From contig CAYOMD010000010.1 of NCBI GenBank assembly GCA_964404985.1, forward strand, positions 8,840 to 72,839: a stretch of DNA of 64,000 nucleotides. Reading direction: 5' to 3'. The notes beneath the pieces are model-generated. The model was not told the origin of the DNA. It was given only the letters and a program-made list of their open reading frames with translations, and made no database searches. The translations under genes were made by a program, and so were the position numbers. Positions 6,933-15,493 of the stretch are shown piece after piece (position 1 is the stretch's first letter; the number at the start of each line of letters is the position of its first letter). The DNA comes from Hankyongella sp964404985 (GTDB taxonomy: Bacteria; Pseudomonadota; Alphaproteobacteria; Sphingomonadales; Sphingomonadaceae).

Positions 6933-8471
6933 TCATATGTCATCACTCTGCTGCGTCTCGCGCCCGATCCTCACGCTCGGCTGCAGCTCAAGGGCATCCG
7001 CCAGCGCTTCCAGCCGCCGCTCGACCACTTCTCCGAACAGATCGATGTAGGCGTAAGGCAGCATGAGCGTGAGCCGCCGGCCATCGCGTTGCAGGGCGGT
7101 CCGATCAAGCAGCTGGGTCGCCCCGCCACACAGGCGCTGACCCAGGCGGAGCGCGAGTCCCCAGCGCCGTGCAATCAGCAAGTCGTCCGGCGTGCAGAGC
7201 TTTGCCGCCTTCTCAAGCAACGTCGCCGGCGGAACACCGCCATAGCAGACGAACAGGGCGATCCCCAGCATCATGCGTTCGCGCGGATCGATGCCGACCC
7301 AGTTGCCGTAGAGCGAGGCATCCAGCGCACGCTCGGCGCGAAAATCCGGGTGCCCGCGCCAGGCCACGTCCGACAGCAGGCAGGCGGCATGGCGCAATCG
7401 GCGGTCCAGCGGGTGCTCCCCGTCCGCAAAGACCGGATCAAGCCAGTCCATCAGCCGGTCGCCGTTGCTGTTGAACCGGCTCTCCTCGCCCGCCTCCTCA
7501 CGGCAGGCCGCAAGCAGCGGGTCCTCGGCACGTTCCGTTGTGCTCAGGCGACTGAACAGCAGGCCCTCCCGCACACCGTGTGCACTGATGATGACCTCAC
7601 GCGCACCGGTCAGCAGCAGCAGCGTATCGAGCGCGACAGCAGCGCCCGGCATCGCAGCCAACCGGCGCTCGCTGACATTGGGGATCAGCTTGACCCGCCG
7701 CTTGTCCAACCGGGAGGCGATACCACCGAGCGCCAGCGGCCGATCAGGCGTCAGGCGGTACTGGTGCAGGATCGGCAGCGGATGGCTGGTCTCATACATG
7801 TCCAGGTGGGCAAGCGCCCGCCAGGTGCCGCCAACCGCATAAATGGACTTGTCACGCGCATCCCGCAGCCAGCCATAGGGCTTCAATGCCTTGGAGAGGC
7901 TTGCCCGTATGGCATCCTGCGTTGCAGCACCCGCCGCGAAGGACCCCATCGGGATCGACACGCGCTCGAACACACTCCCCTGGCAGACCCGCGCCAGCTC
8001 CAGCGACCCTCCGCCAAGGTCACCCACCACACCGTCTGCCATCGGAATGCCGGAGAGCACGCCAAGGGACGAATATTCCGCTTCCTGCTCGCCGCTGATG
8101 ACCGCGAGGGTCAGGCCGGTACGCTCGCGAACCCGCTCGATGAATTCGGCACCATCCGCTGCCTGACGCACGGCGGCGGTTGCCACGGCAGTTACGTCCC
8201 TGCAGCCCATCTCGCCTGCCAGCAGCGCAAAACGCTTCAGCGTCTTGAGCGCCATCTCGACAGCGGCCGGATCAAGGTGCCCGTTAATCGCAACGCCGAG
8301 ACCCAGGGCGCACATGGTCTTCTCGTTGAACAGCGCCGCCGGCATGCGCCCGCGCCCGCGATAGACCACCATGCGCACCGAATTGGAGCCGACATCCACT
8401 ATGGCGACCGGCGCGTCCGCAGGCGCCGCATCGCGGGATGCAGCGGAGCCTAACCCGAGAAAACGTTTCAT
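6933..8471 (-). CDS. ppx: exopolyphosphatase, Ppx/GppA family
   Basis: Ppx releases phosphate from the ends of polyphosphate chains. The 512-residue protein has the ASKHA phosphatase fold. The N-terminal phosphate-1 motif is VDVGSNSVRM near residues 26-35, the catalytic-region glutamate lies in SGEQEAEYSS, and the phosphate-2 motif is GDLGGGSLELA. The long C-terminal helical region is the HD-like domain of full-length Ppx. The start overlaps the ppk1 stop by 4 nt, so kinase and phosphatase are translationally coupled and together set polyphosphate level. The window also holds a shorter paralogue at 26856-27965. Confidence 0.95.
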   Translation of the reverse strand: MKRFLGLGSAASRDAAPADAPVAIVDVGSNSVRMVVYRGRGRMPAALFNEKTMCALGLGVAINGHLDPAAVEMALKTLKRFALLAGEMGCRDVTAVATAAVRQAADGAEFIERVRERTGLTLAVISGEQEAEYSSLGVLSGIPMADGVVGDLGGGSLELARVCQGSVFERVSIPMGSFAAGAATQDAIRASLSKALKPYGWLRDARDKSIYAVGGTWRALAHLDMYETSHPLPILHQYRLTPDRPLALGGIASRLDKRRVKLIPNVSERRLAAMPGAAVALDTLLLLTGAREVIISAHGVREGLLFSRLSTTERAEDPLLAACREEAGEESRFNSNGDRLMDWLDPVFADGEHPLDRRLRHAACLLSDVAWRGHPDFRAERALDASLYGNWVGIDPRERMMLGIALFVCYGGVPPATLLEKAAKLCTPDDLLIARRWGLALRLGQRLCGGATQLLDRTALQRDGRRLTLMLPYAYIDLFGEVVERRLEALADALELQPSVRIGRETQQSDDI

Positions 8472-10696
8472 GCCGCGCCGTTGCTCTCTGGGGCATCCGC
8501 AAGTGCCGCAGCAACCGGCGGATCCAGCCGTGGAATGCGCAAAGCCTTGCCGTGGGTGTGGCCCTGCCCGGAGAGGGAGAGGGTTTTCATGAAATAGTCA
8601 TGCAGATTGAACTTCTGGTCCGGGGAAGCATCGATACGGTGGTACTCCCCTTGCCCGTCCAGCAGCCAGGATTGCTCTGTATCTTTCAGGTTCGCGACCA
8701 TGATCTGGTCAAGCACCTGGGCGTGTACCGTCGCGTTATGGATCGGCACCATCACCTCGACCCGGCGGTCGAGGTTGCGGGTCATCCAGTCGGCGGACGA
8801 GATGTAGAGCAGCGCATGGCGCGAGGGCAGCGCATGGCCATTGGCAAAGGCGACGATGCGCGCATGTTCCAGGAAGCGGCCGATGCAGGACTTCACCCGG
8901 ATTCGCTCTGACAGGCCGGGCACGCCCGGTCGCAGGCAGCAGATGCCGCGGATGACCAGATCGATCTCGACGCCGGCCTGACTGGCCTCGTAAAGCTTGT
9001 CGATGATGCCGGAGTCGACCAGCGAGTTGAGCTTGGCCCAGATTTGTGCCGGCTTGCCAGCCTTTGCGTTGGCGATCTCCCGGTCGATCTTCTCGGTCAA
9101 TGTCTTGCGGATGCCGGCGGGCGACATGGACAGCGACTCCAGCCGTGTCGGCGAGACATAGCCGGTGATGTAGTTGAACACATGCGCCGCATCGCGCGCC
9201 AACACGGGATCAGCGGTAAAGTAACTCAGGTCCGTGTAGATGCGCGCCGTGATCGGGTGGTAGTTGCCGGTGCCGAAATGGCAATAGGTGCGCAGTTCGC
9301 CAGCCTCCCGACGGACCACCATGGACAGTTTGGCGTGGGTCTTGAGGTCGATGAAGCCATAGACCACCTGCGCGCCGGCCCGCTCCAGCTCAGCCGCCCA
9401 GCGGATATTCTGTTCCTCGTCGAACCGCGCCTTCAACTCGACAACTGCGGTCACGGACTTTCCGGCTTCCGCCGCCTCGACGAGCGCACGCACGATCGAG
9501 GAGTTTTTGCCTGCGCGGTACAAGGTCTGCTTGATCGCGACGACATCCGGATCGGCCGCCGCCTGCTTCAGGAACGCCAGTACGACGTCGAAGCTCTCAT
9601 AGGGGTGGTGCACCACCAGGTCTTTGGCGCGGATCGCGGCAAAACAGTCCCCGCCATGCTCGCGGATGCGCTCGGGGAAGCGTGGGCTGAAGGGTGTGAA
9701 CTTGAGATCCGGGCGCTCATCCCCGATCAGCTGCGAGGTCTCGGCAACTCCAAGGATGCCGTTGACTTCCAGCACGTCGCGCTCGCCCACCCCCAGCTCG
9801 CGGATGACCATGCGCTTGAGGTCCGCGGGCATGCTGGCCTCAAGCTTCAGGCGGATCACCTGACCGCGCCGGCGGCGTTTCAGGGCCGACTCGAAGTACC
9901 GTACCAGGTCTTCGGCTTCTTCCTCGATCTCGATATCGCTGTCGCGGATAATGCGGAACGCGCCGTCGCCGAGCACCTTGTAGCCGGGAAACAGCTGCGG
10001 CAGGTATGCGCGCACGCATTCCTCAAGGCTGATGTAATTGAGGCCGGCACCAGGCACTGTGATGAAGCGCGGCAAGAGGCTCGGCAGCGGCAGCAAGGCA
10101 TTGAGGACCGACTTGTCTGATTCGCGGCGCAAGGCCACGACGAGGCTGAAACCCTTGTTCGGAATGAACGGGAACGGGTGCGCCGGGTCGATGGCGAGCG
10201 GCGTCAGTACCGGGAATATCTGCTCCAGAAAGTAGCCATCCAGCCAGCGGCGGGCGACATCATCCAGACACCCGATTCCGCACAGCCGGACACCGGCAGC
10301 GGTCAGCAACGGCATCAGTTCCGCCCAGATTTCCTGTTGAACACGCATCAGGTCTTCGGCGCGGTTGGAGACCTGCTCCAGCTGCTGGGCCGGGGTCAGG
10401 CCGTCTGCACTGATGGTCTGGACGCCGGCATCGACCTGGCCCCGCAAACCCGCAACGCGCACCATATAGAATTCATCGAGGTTATTGCCGGAAATCGACA
10501 GAAAGCGCAGCCGCTCCAGCAGCGGATGGCGCTGGTTACGAGCCTCCTCCAGCACACGGAAATTAAAGGCCAGCCAGGAAAGTTCCCTGTTATTATAGCG
10601 TGATAACAATGCTGCCACAGGTTTGGCCGCGCTGCGACGGGTGGCGGCAGTGCGGGTACGGCGCGGCGGTGCTGAAGGCGCAGTGTGTTCGGTCAT
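8468..10696 (-). CDS. ppk1: polyphosphate kinase 1
   Basis: PPK1 reversibly polymerises the gamma-phosphate of ATP into polyphosphate. The 742-residue length is normal for the family. The product has the N-terminal helical domain (NRELSWLAFNFRVLEEA), the head domain, and two phospholipase-D-like catalytic domains. The phosphorylated histidine lies in TYCHFGTGNYHPITARIYTD, and a second active-site region is RVKSCIGRFLEHARI. The first 25 residues are basic and Thr/Ala/Pro-rich and look disordered. The gene lies 9 nt downstream of hdaA and overlaps ppx, giving a probable hdaA-ppk1-ppx transcript that starts further upstream. Confidence 0.97.
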   Translation of the reverse strand: MTEHTAPSAPPRRTRTAATRRSAAKPVAALLSRYNNRELSWLAFNFRVLEEARNQRHPLLERLRFLSISGNNLDEFYMVRVAGLRGQVDAGVQTISADGLTPAQQLEQVSNRAEDLMRVQQEIWAELMPLLTAAGVRLCGIGCLDDVARRWLDGYFLEQIFPVLTPLAIDPAHPFPFIPNKGFSLVVALRRESDKSVLNALLPLPSLLPRFITVPGAGLNYISLEECVRAYLPQLFPGYKVLGDGAFRIIRDSDIEIEEEAEDLVRYFESALKRRRRGQVIRLKLEASMPADLKRMVIRELGVGERDVLEVNGILGVAETSQLIGDERPDLKFTPFSPRFPERIREHGGDCFAAIRAKDLVVHHPYESFDVVLAFLKQAAADPDVVAIKQTLYRAGKNSSIVRALVEAAEAGKSVTAVVELKARFDEEQNIRWAAELERAGAQVVYGFIDLKTHAKLSMVVRREAGELRTYCHFGTGNYHPITARIYTDLSYFTADPVLARDAAHVFNYITGYVSPTRLESLSMSPAGIRKTLTEKIDREIANAKAGKPAQIWAKLNSLVDSGIIDKLYEASQAGVEIDLVIRGICCLRPGVPGLSERIRVKSCIGRFLEHARIVAFANGHALPSRHALLYISSADWMTRNLDRRVEVMVPIHNATVHAQVLDQIMVANLKDTEQSWLLDGQGEYHRIDASPDQKFNLHDYFMKTLSLSGQGHTHGKALRIPRLDPPVAAALADAPESNGAA

Positions 10697-10705
10697 GGTG
10701 ACTGT

Positions 10706-11389
10706 TTAACCCTCCAACCCTTCAGGGTAAAAGCCTAATTCCGCATCCAGAGACGCAAGGGCTCGCCGGGCAAGCGGAATCGTCAGGTTGGTGCGGTCCG
10801 CCAGGGACAAGGCATCCAGCGTATCAACGACCTCGCCGATCACATCGTAATAGCGCGGCATCCGGCTGGCGAGATAGGACAGAACATCAAGATTTGCAGT
10901 CAGGCCCCGGTCTCGCAGGCGCTTGAGCAGCAGCGGCGCGATCAGGGCGTCGTCCGGCGGGGCGATGAGCGCACGCGGAGTCGCCGTCAGGCGGGACGCC
11001 AGGTCCGGCAGCGTCAGGCCCCAGCGCGCCGGGTCCTCGCGCGCGACTAGCAGCAGATGGAATTGATCCTGCTGCGCGCGGTTCATCATGTGGAACAGAC
11101 CTTCCTGGTCGATCCTGCCGTCCAGGTCTTCGACCACCAGCAACGACGCGCGCAGCAAGCTGTGCAGTTGCCCCGGCCGCAGGATCATGCCACCGGCACG
11201 CGCAGCCAGAATTGCCCCCAGGTGACTCTTGCCCGATTGCGCAGGGCCAATGAGCAATGCGGCATGGTGCGGCCAGGCCGGCCAGCGATCCAGGAAGCGG
11301 ACAGCATCGAGATTCGCGTCCGAGACGATGAAATCCCCAACGCCGTGCGCCGTCTGGTACCGTAGCGGCAACGGCAACTGCTCCGCCAT
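10706..11389 (-). CDS. hdaA: Hda-type DnaA regulatory inactivator
   Basis: Hda with the DNA-loaded beta clamp triggers ATP hydrolysis by DnaA and so limits re-initiation of replication. The 227-residue protein begins with a clamp-binding peptide QLPLPL (residues 4-9). It has a Walker A motif GPAQSGKS at 48-55 and a Walker B VVEDLDG, and lacks DnaA's DNA-binding domain, as expected. Length and clamp motif agree with HdaA of alphaproteobacteria. It is 2 nt downstream of the DUF2066 gene and 9 nt upstream of ppk1. Confidence 0.93.
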   Translation of the reverse strand: MAEQLPLPLRYQTAHGVGDFIVSDANLDAVRFLDRWPAWPHHAALLIGPAQSGKSHLGAILAARAGGMILRPGQLHSLLRASLLVVEDLDGRIDQEGLFHMMNRAQQDQFHLLLVAREDPARWGLTLPDLASRLTATPRALIAPPDDALIAPLLLKRLRDRGLTANLDVLSYLASRMPRYYDVIGEVVDTLDALSLADRTNLTIPLARRALASLDAELGFYPEGLEG

Positions 11390-11391
11390 GA

Positions 11392-12666
11392 TCAGCCGCC
11401 CGGGGTCACAGGCGGTCGCGGCGGTGCGCCAGTTTCCGTGACGGCCTCATCGACCGGTTCCGGCCGCGCGATGGCGGCGTCACCCGGCTGGCGATCCCGC
11501 AGCAGCAGGCCGTCCGGTGTCTCCACCAGGCGCAGGCCGACCTGGTCCAGCTCATACCGCAGCCAGTCCAGACTGTCCTCATGGGCGATGCGCAGGCCCG
11601 AATTGCCGCCGAGCGAGAGATCAAGCACCGCAACGCCGCTGACTGTGCGCGCACTGCGCAGCCGTCGCTCGAACGCCGCCAGTGTCTCGGCGTCCGGCGT
11701 GTTGACCCGAACCGTCAGACCGTCCGTAAGCTGCAAGGCGCGGAGCGACGGCTTGGGCGCGGTATCCTCCGCCAGCACAACCGGCGTAAAGCTCCTGGGC
11801 GGCGTGATGTCCCCGGCACGCACTGCCTGACTGAACGCACCGTCCAGCCGGGCAGCTGCCAGCGCCAGAACATCGTCCAGCCGGCTGGGGTCGGCAGCGC
11901 TCAGGGTAAAGCGCGCCAGCGGTGTCACGCTCAGGCCATGAAAGCAGGCAAACTCCCCGTCGATCGGCCCACCGGGAAAGCGCCGGGTCAGCCGCGCACT
12001 CATCACCACGATATCCGCCGCCTGATACCGGACCAGAATTTTCTGCAGCAGGTCCGGCTGGCCGCGCAGGGCCCGGTGGCCATTCAAGAGAATGGAATCC
12101 GTCAGGTCTCCCGGCGGGCGCACGTAGTTGCCGAGGCTGGCGCTTGAGCTGAAACGGCTCCAGGCGCGGTACCAGGGGCTCTCCCGCGTGTCGCCCAGCA
12201 CGACCCCGCCATCCTGCAGCATGGTCAGCAGCAAGGTCGGGGCCGAGCGCTTCGCGCCGTCAACCGCGCCGAAATAGCGCGCCGCCTTCTGCGGGTTGAA
12301 CGCCACCGCTAGCCTGGCGACATAGCGGCTGCTGACGTTATATTCCTGCTCAATATCGATGCCACGGACCAGCGTATTGAGTACGCTGTCGCCGAGCTTG
12401 GGCGCCTCGCCCGGTGCGCCGCCACTCTGGCGCGCCCACAGCAGTGGCCAGGCTTTGCGCTGGGCTTCAACGAACGCGCCACTGCGCGCCTGCTCGCCGT
12501 TTGCCGCCCGTACGTCGACCATGATCCCGGAAATACGGTAAGTATCGGCGGTCTCGGGCGCGGGAACCAGTACCCTGGAGGCAGGTGTCGCCGCTTCCTG
12601 CGCGATGGCCCCGACCCCGGCCAGCAGGGCAAGGCCCGCAAGGACAGGCCAAAATTTGATATGCAT
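11392..12666 (-). CDS. DUF2066 family exported protein
   Basis: A 424-residue protein with a signal peptide (MHIKFWPVLAGLALLAGVG, cleavage likely after AIAQ). The mature part fits DUF2066: an early region VDVRAANGEQARSGAFVEAQRKAWPLL-like in layout, a middle alpha/beta part, and a C-terminal tail rich in Pro and acidic residues. The function is unknown; it is probably periplasmic. I chose the ATG at 12666 rather than the TTG/ATG codons of a longer frame reaching 12804, because a signal peptide follows directly and AGGAA lies at the right distance. The longer frame would also run into the divergent purM gene. Family members often lie next to hdaA and purM. Confidence 0.82.
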   Translation of the reverse strand: MHIKFWPVLAGLALLAGVGAIAQEAATPASRVLVPAPETADTYRISGIMVDVRAANGEQARSGAFVEAQRKAWPLLWARQSGGAPGEAPKLGDSVLNTLVRGIDIEQEYNVSSRYVARLAVAFNPQKAARYFGAVDGAKRSAPTLLLTMLQDGGVVLGDTRESPWYRAWSRFSSSASLGNYVRPPGDLTDSILLNGHRALRGQPDLLQKILVRYQAADIVVMSARLTRRFPGGPIDGEFACFHGLSVTPLARFTLSAADPSRLDDVLALAAARLDGAFSQAVRAGDITPPRSFTPVVLAEDTAPKPSLRALQLTDGLTVRVNTPDAETLAAFERRLRSARTVSGVAVLDLSLGGNSGLRIAHEDSLDWLRYELDQVGLRLVETPDGLLLRDRQPGDAAIARPEPVDEAVTETGAPPRPPVTPGG

Positions 12667-12781
12667 CGATGTTCCTGTTGAGTTCACGCGGGCAGCGATA
12701 GCATAGAGTGCGCAGCAAAACAGTATTGTGAACGTCAATTCCACGACACAAGCGCCTGCCCGCACTGCCAAGAGAGTCCCC

Positions 12782-13885
12782 ATGTCCGATACCAAGCCCA
12801 TCACTTATGCCGACGCCGGCGTCTCGATCGATGCGGGCAATGCGCTGGTGCGTGCCATCGCACCGGTCGCCGCCGCGACACGCCGCCCGGGGGCCGATGT
12901 ACACCTGGGTGGCTTCGGGGCCTTCTTCGATCTGAGGGCAGCAGGCTATACCGACCCGGTTCTCGTTGCCTGCACGGACGGTGTCGGCACCAAGGTCAAA
13001 CTTGCAGCCGAGGCCGGCAACGTGCACAGCGTCGGGATTGACCTGGTTGCCATGAGCGTGAACGATCTGATCGTGCAGGGTGCCGAACCGCTGTTTTTCC
13101 TGGACTATTTTGCGACCGGCAAGCTCGACCCAGTCATGGGGGCCGCCATTGTGGCCGGAGTCGCCGAGGGGTGCCGCCAGGCCGGTTGCGCCCTGATTGG
13201 CGGGGAAACCGCAGAGATGCCCGGCATCTATGCTGCTGGCGATTTTGATCTGGCAGGCTTTGCTGTCGGCGCTGTCGAGCGTGGCCAGCATTTGAAGCGC
13301 GAGTCGGTCCAGCCGGGCCAGGTGCTGCTGGGCCTTGCGTCATCCGGTGTGCATGCGAATGGTTTCTCTCTGGTGCGCCGGATCATGGCGGCCGAGGGCT
13401 TGAGCGTTGCCAGCCCAGCCCCGTTCGACCCCGGTCAAACTCTTGGCGACGCCTTGCTGGTGCCGACGCGCATCTATGTGTCGAGCCTGCTGCCGCTGAT
13501 CCGTGCGGGCCAGATCAAGGCGCTGGCGCACATCACCGGCGGTGGCCTCACCGAAAATGTGCCGCGGGTCCTGCCGGACGGCGTGGAAGCCCGGATCGAC
13601 GCCAGTGCCTGGACCCTGCCGCCGGTCTTCGCCTGGGCGCGGGATGCAGCGAGGCTGCCTCCGCAGGAGCTGGTGCGCACGCTCAACTGCGGCATCGGCA
13701 TGGTGGTGGTAGTGGATGCTGACGTGGCGGCGGCGGTTGCCGACGCGCTCACGGCAGCCGGGGAGACCGTATACCGGATCGGCACGCTGGAGCCAGGCCA
13801 GCCGGGCCTCAGTGCGTGCCGCGTGCACGGAGCCGCGGGCGTGTGGGCCTATCCGGACCCGTGGGACGCAGCACATGCCGGCTAA
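12782..13885 (+). CDS. purM: phosphoribosylformylglycinamidine cyclo-ligase (AIR synthase)
   Basis: PurM closes FGAM to aminoimidazole ribonucleotide with ATP, step 5 of purine synthesis. The 367-residue product shows YADAGVSIDAGN, the ATP-binding segment GTKVKLA, AMSVNDLIVQGAEPLFFLDYFATGK and GGETAEMPGIY, all family signatures. I placed the start at the ATG of MSDTKPITYADAG. An in-frame GTG at 12728 would add 18 residues that do not resemble the family. The gene is divergent from the DUF2066 gene and overlaps purN by 11 nt, so the two purine genes form an operon. Confidence 0.96.
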   Translation: MSDTKPITYADAGVSIDAGNALVRAIAPVAAATRRPGADVHLGGFGAFFDLRAAGYTDPVLVACTDGVGTKVKLAAEAGNVHSVGIDLVAMSVNDLIVQGAEPLFFLDYFATGKLDPVMGAAIVAGVAEGCRQAGCALIGGETAEMPGIYAAGDFDLAGFAVGAVERGQHLKRESVQPGQVLLGLASSGVHANGFSLVRRIMAAEGLSVASPAPFDPGQTLGDALLVPTRIYVSSLLPLIRAGQIKALAHITGGGLTENVPRVLPDGVEARIDASAWTLPPVFAWARDAARLPPQELVRTLNCGIGMVVVVDADVAAAVADALTAAGETVYRIGTLEPGQPGLSACRVHGAAGVWAYPDPWDAAHAG

Positions 13886-14492
13886 GCCGCTGCGGCTGGG
13901 AGTCCTGATCTCCGGGCGCGGCAGCAACCTGCATGCGTTGATGGATGCTTTTGCCGGCGACCCTGCCGTGCACATCGCCTGCGTGCTCTCGGACAAAGCC
14001 GATGCCCCGGGGCTGGCGCGCCCGCGCGCCGAGAGCGTGCCGGTCGAGACCTTCGCGCGCAAGGACTATACCGACAGGGAAAACTTCGAGGCCGCGATGG
14101 ACACGGCGCTGCGTGCGCACGGGGTAACCCTGGTGTGCCTGGCCGGTTTCATGCGGGTACTGGGTGCGCACTTCGTCGCCCGCTGGCCGCAGGCGATGAT
14201 AAATATCCATCCCTCGCTGCTGCCGTCCTTCAAGGGGCTGGACACGCATGCCCGGGCGCTGGAGGCCGGCGCGCGTCTGCATGGCTGCAGCGTGCATTTC
14301 GTCACGCCGGAGCTTGATGACGGGCCGATCCTTGCGCAGGCCGCCGTTCCGGTTCTCGATGACGATACGCCGGACAGCCTGGCCGCGCGGGTGCTGGACG
14401 CAGAACACAAGCTCTATCCGGCCTGTATCCGGGCACTGGCGCGCGGCGGCTGGCACATGGACGGCCGCCGGGTCCTCGGGCTGGCCGTCTAG
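13875..14492 (+). CDS. purN: phosphoribosylglycinamide formyltransferase
   Basis: PurN transfers a formyl group from 10-formyltetrahydrofolate to GAR, step 3 of purine synthesis. The 205-residue protein has the phosphate-binding N-terminus VLISGRGSNLHALMDA, the catalytic core MINIHPSLLPSFKG with the active-site Asn/His, and the loop HFVTPELDDGPILAQ with the catalytic Asp. I chose the ATG at 13875, which precedes the family's first strand. Its 11-nt overlap with the end of purM suggests coupled translation. A frame open from 13716 only reads purM codons in another phase. Confidence 0.96.
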   Translation: MPAKPLRLGVLISGRGSNLHALMDAFAGDPAVHIACVLSDKADAPGLARPRAESVPVETFARKDYTDRENFEAAMDTALRAHGVTLVCLAGFMRVLGAHFVARWPQAMINIHPSLLPSFKGLDTHARALEAGARLHGCSVHFVTPELDDGPILAQAAVPVLDDDTPDSLAARVLDAEHKLYPACIRALARGGWHMDGRRVLGLAV

Positions 14493-14515
14493 CACATATT
14501 CCCTATGATTGCGGC

Positions 14516-14938
14516 CTAACCGACGATTTCGGTACCGGCGAAGAAGTAGGCGATTTCGATCGCGGCGTTCTCGGGGCTGTCCGAGCCGTGGACCGAATTG
14601 GCCTCGATGCTCTCGGCGAACTCCTTGCGGATAGTGCCGGCGTCGGCATTGGCCGGGTTGGTCGCACCCATCACTTCGCGGTTACGCACCACAGCGTTCT
14701 CGCCTTCGAGCACTTGCACGACCACCGGGCCGGAGACCATGAAGCTCACCAGATCGTTGAAGAACCCGCGCTCGCGGTGCACGCCGTAGAAGGTCTCAGC
14801 CTGCTCGCGGGTCATGTGGATGCGCTTTTGCGCGACGATGCGCAGGCCGGCATCTTCCAGCTTGGCGTTGATCTTGCCGGTCAGGTTGCGGCGGGTGGCG
14901 TCCGGCTTGATGATGGAAAAAGTGCGCTCAATGGCCAT
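14516..14938 (-). CDS. ndk: nucleoside diphosphate kinase
   Basis: Ndk moves the gamma-phosphate between nucleoside triphosphates through a phosphohistidine. The 140-residue length is exact for the family. Lys11 (IIKPDATRRN) and the catalytic His117 (NSVHGSDSPENA) are present. The start at MAIERTFSIIKPD is preceded by AGGGAT; the longer open frame to 14983 adds an unrelated N-terminus. It is convergent with purN (23-nt gap). The 102-nt gap to the upstream holC stop could hold its own promoter. Confidence 0.97.
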   Translation of the reverse strand: MAIERTFSIIKPDATRRNLTGKINAKLEDAGLRIVAQKRIHMTREQAETFYGVHRERGFFNDLVSFMVSGPVVVQVLEGENAVVRNREVMGATNPANADAGTIRKEFAESIEANSVHGSDSPENAAIEIAYFFAGTEIVG

Positions 14939-15040
14939 GATAAAAATCCCTGTAGTCGGCGCACGACGACATGTCCGCGCCACAATCCGGCGGCTTCCTA
15001 TCGGCCTTGGCGGGAAAACGCAACTGATCAGGCACTAAAG

Positions 15041-15493
15041 CTAGGCCTTCTTCTCCCAGCCGCCGGTTTCGCGCTGCTGGTAATAGGCGCGCGTGTAGCC
15101 GCTGTCTTTCAGCGCGCTCCAGGCCTGCCGCGCGGCCTGCAGTTGGGCCTCCTCGCGGCCATCAAACACATAGGCGACGCGGGTATAGCCCTCCAGGGTC
15201 TCCGGCAGCGGCACCGCGACTGCAATCAGCACCTCGGGCGTATTGGCCCAGGGACCGCCGGTGCCGATGAGGATGGGCTGCAGGTCGGCATGCTGGTTGC
15301 GGGTGCTGGCATGGGGCAGGAAGCTGCCCGGCTCATAGGTCCACAGTGCCGTATCCAGTGCCTGCACCTGCGCCTCGTCCGCGACCTGCACGGCTGTGCG
15401 CTGGCCCCGGCTGTATGTGCGCTCGAGGATTTGCGCCAGTGCATGCTCCAGCGTCAGGCGCATCACATGGTAGAAGCTGACGTCGAGGGTCAC
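15041..15493 (-). CDS. holC: DNA polymerase III chi subunit
   Basis: Chi links the clamp loader to single-strand binding protein. This 150-residue product fits HolC: an opening strand DVSFYHVMR, then ALAQILERTYSRGQRTAVQV, the tract DTALWTYEPGSFLPHA, and VYVFDG-like YVFDGREEAQLQAARQAW near the C-terminus. The start overlaps the end of pepA by 4 nt, giving the pepA-holC pair that is common in Proteobacteria. Confidence 0.9.
   Translation of the reverse strand: MTLDVSFYHVMRLTLEHALAQILERTYSRGQRTAVQVADEAQVQALDTALWTYEPGSFLPHASTRNQHADLQPILIGTGGPWANTPEVLIAVAVPLPETLEGYTRVAYVFDGREEAQLQAARQAWSALKDSGYTRAYYQQRETGGWEKKA

Noticed and set aside
6921..8453. A 510-codon plus-strand frame over ppx
   Set aside because: It is the antisense of a clear exopolyphosphatase gene and has no recognisable domain.
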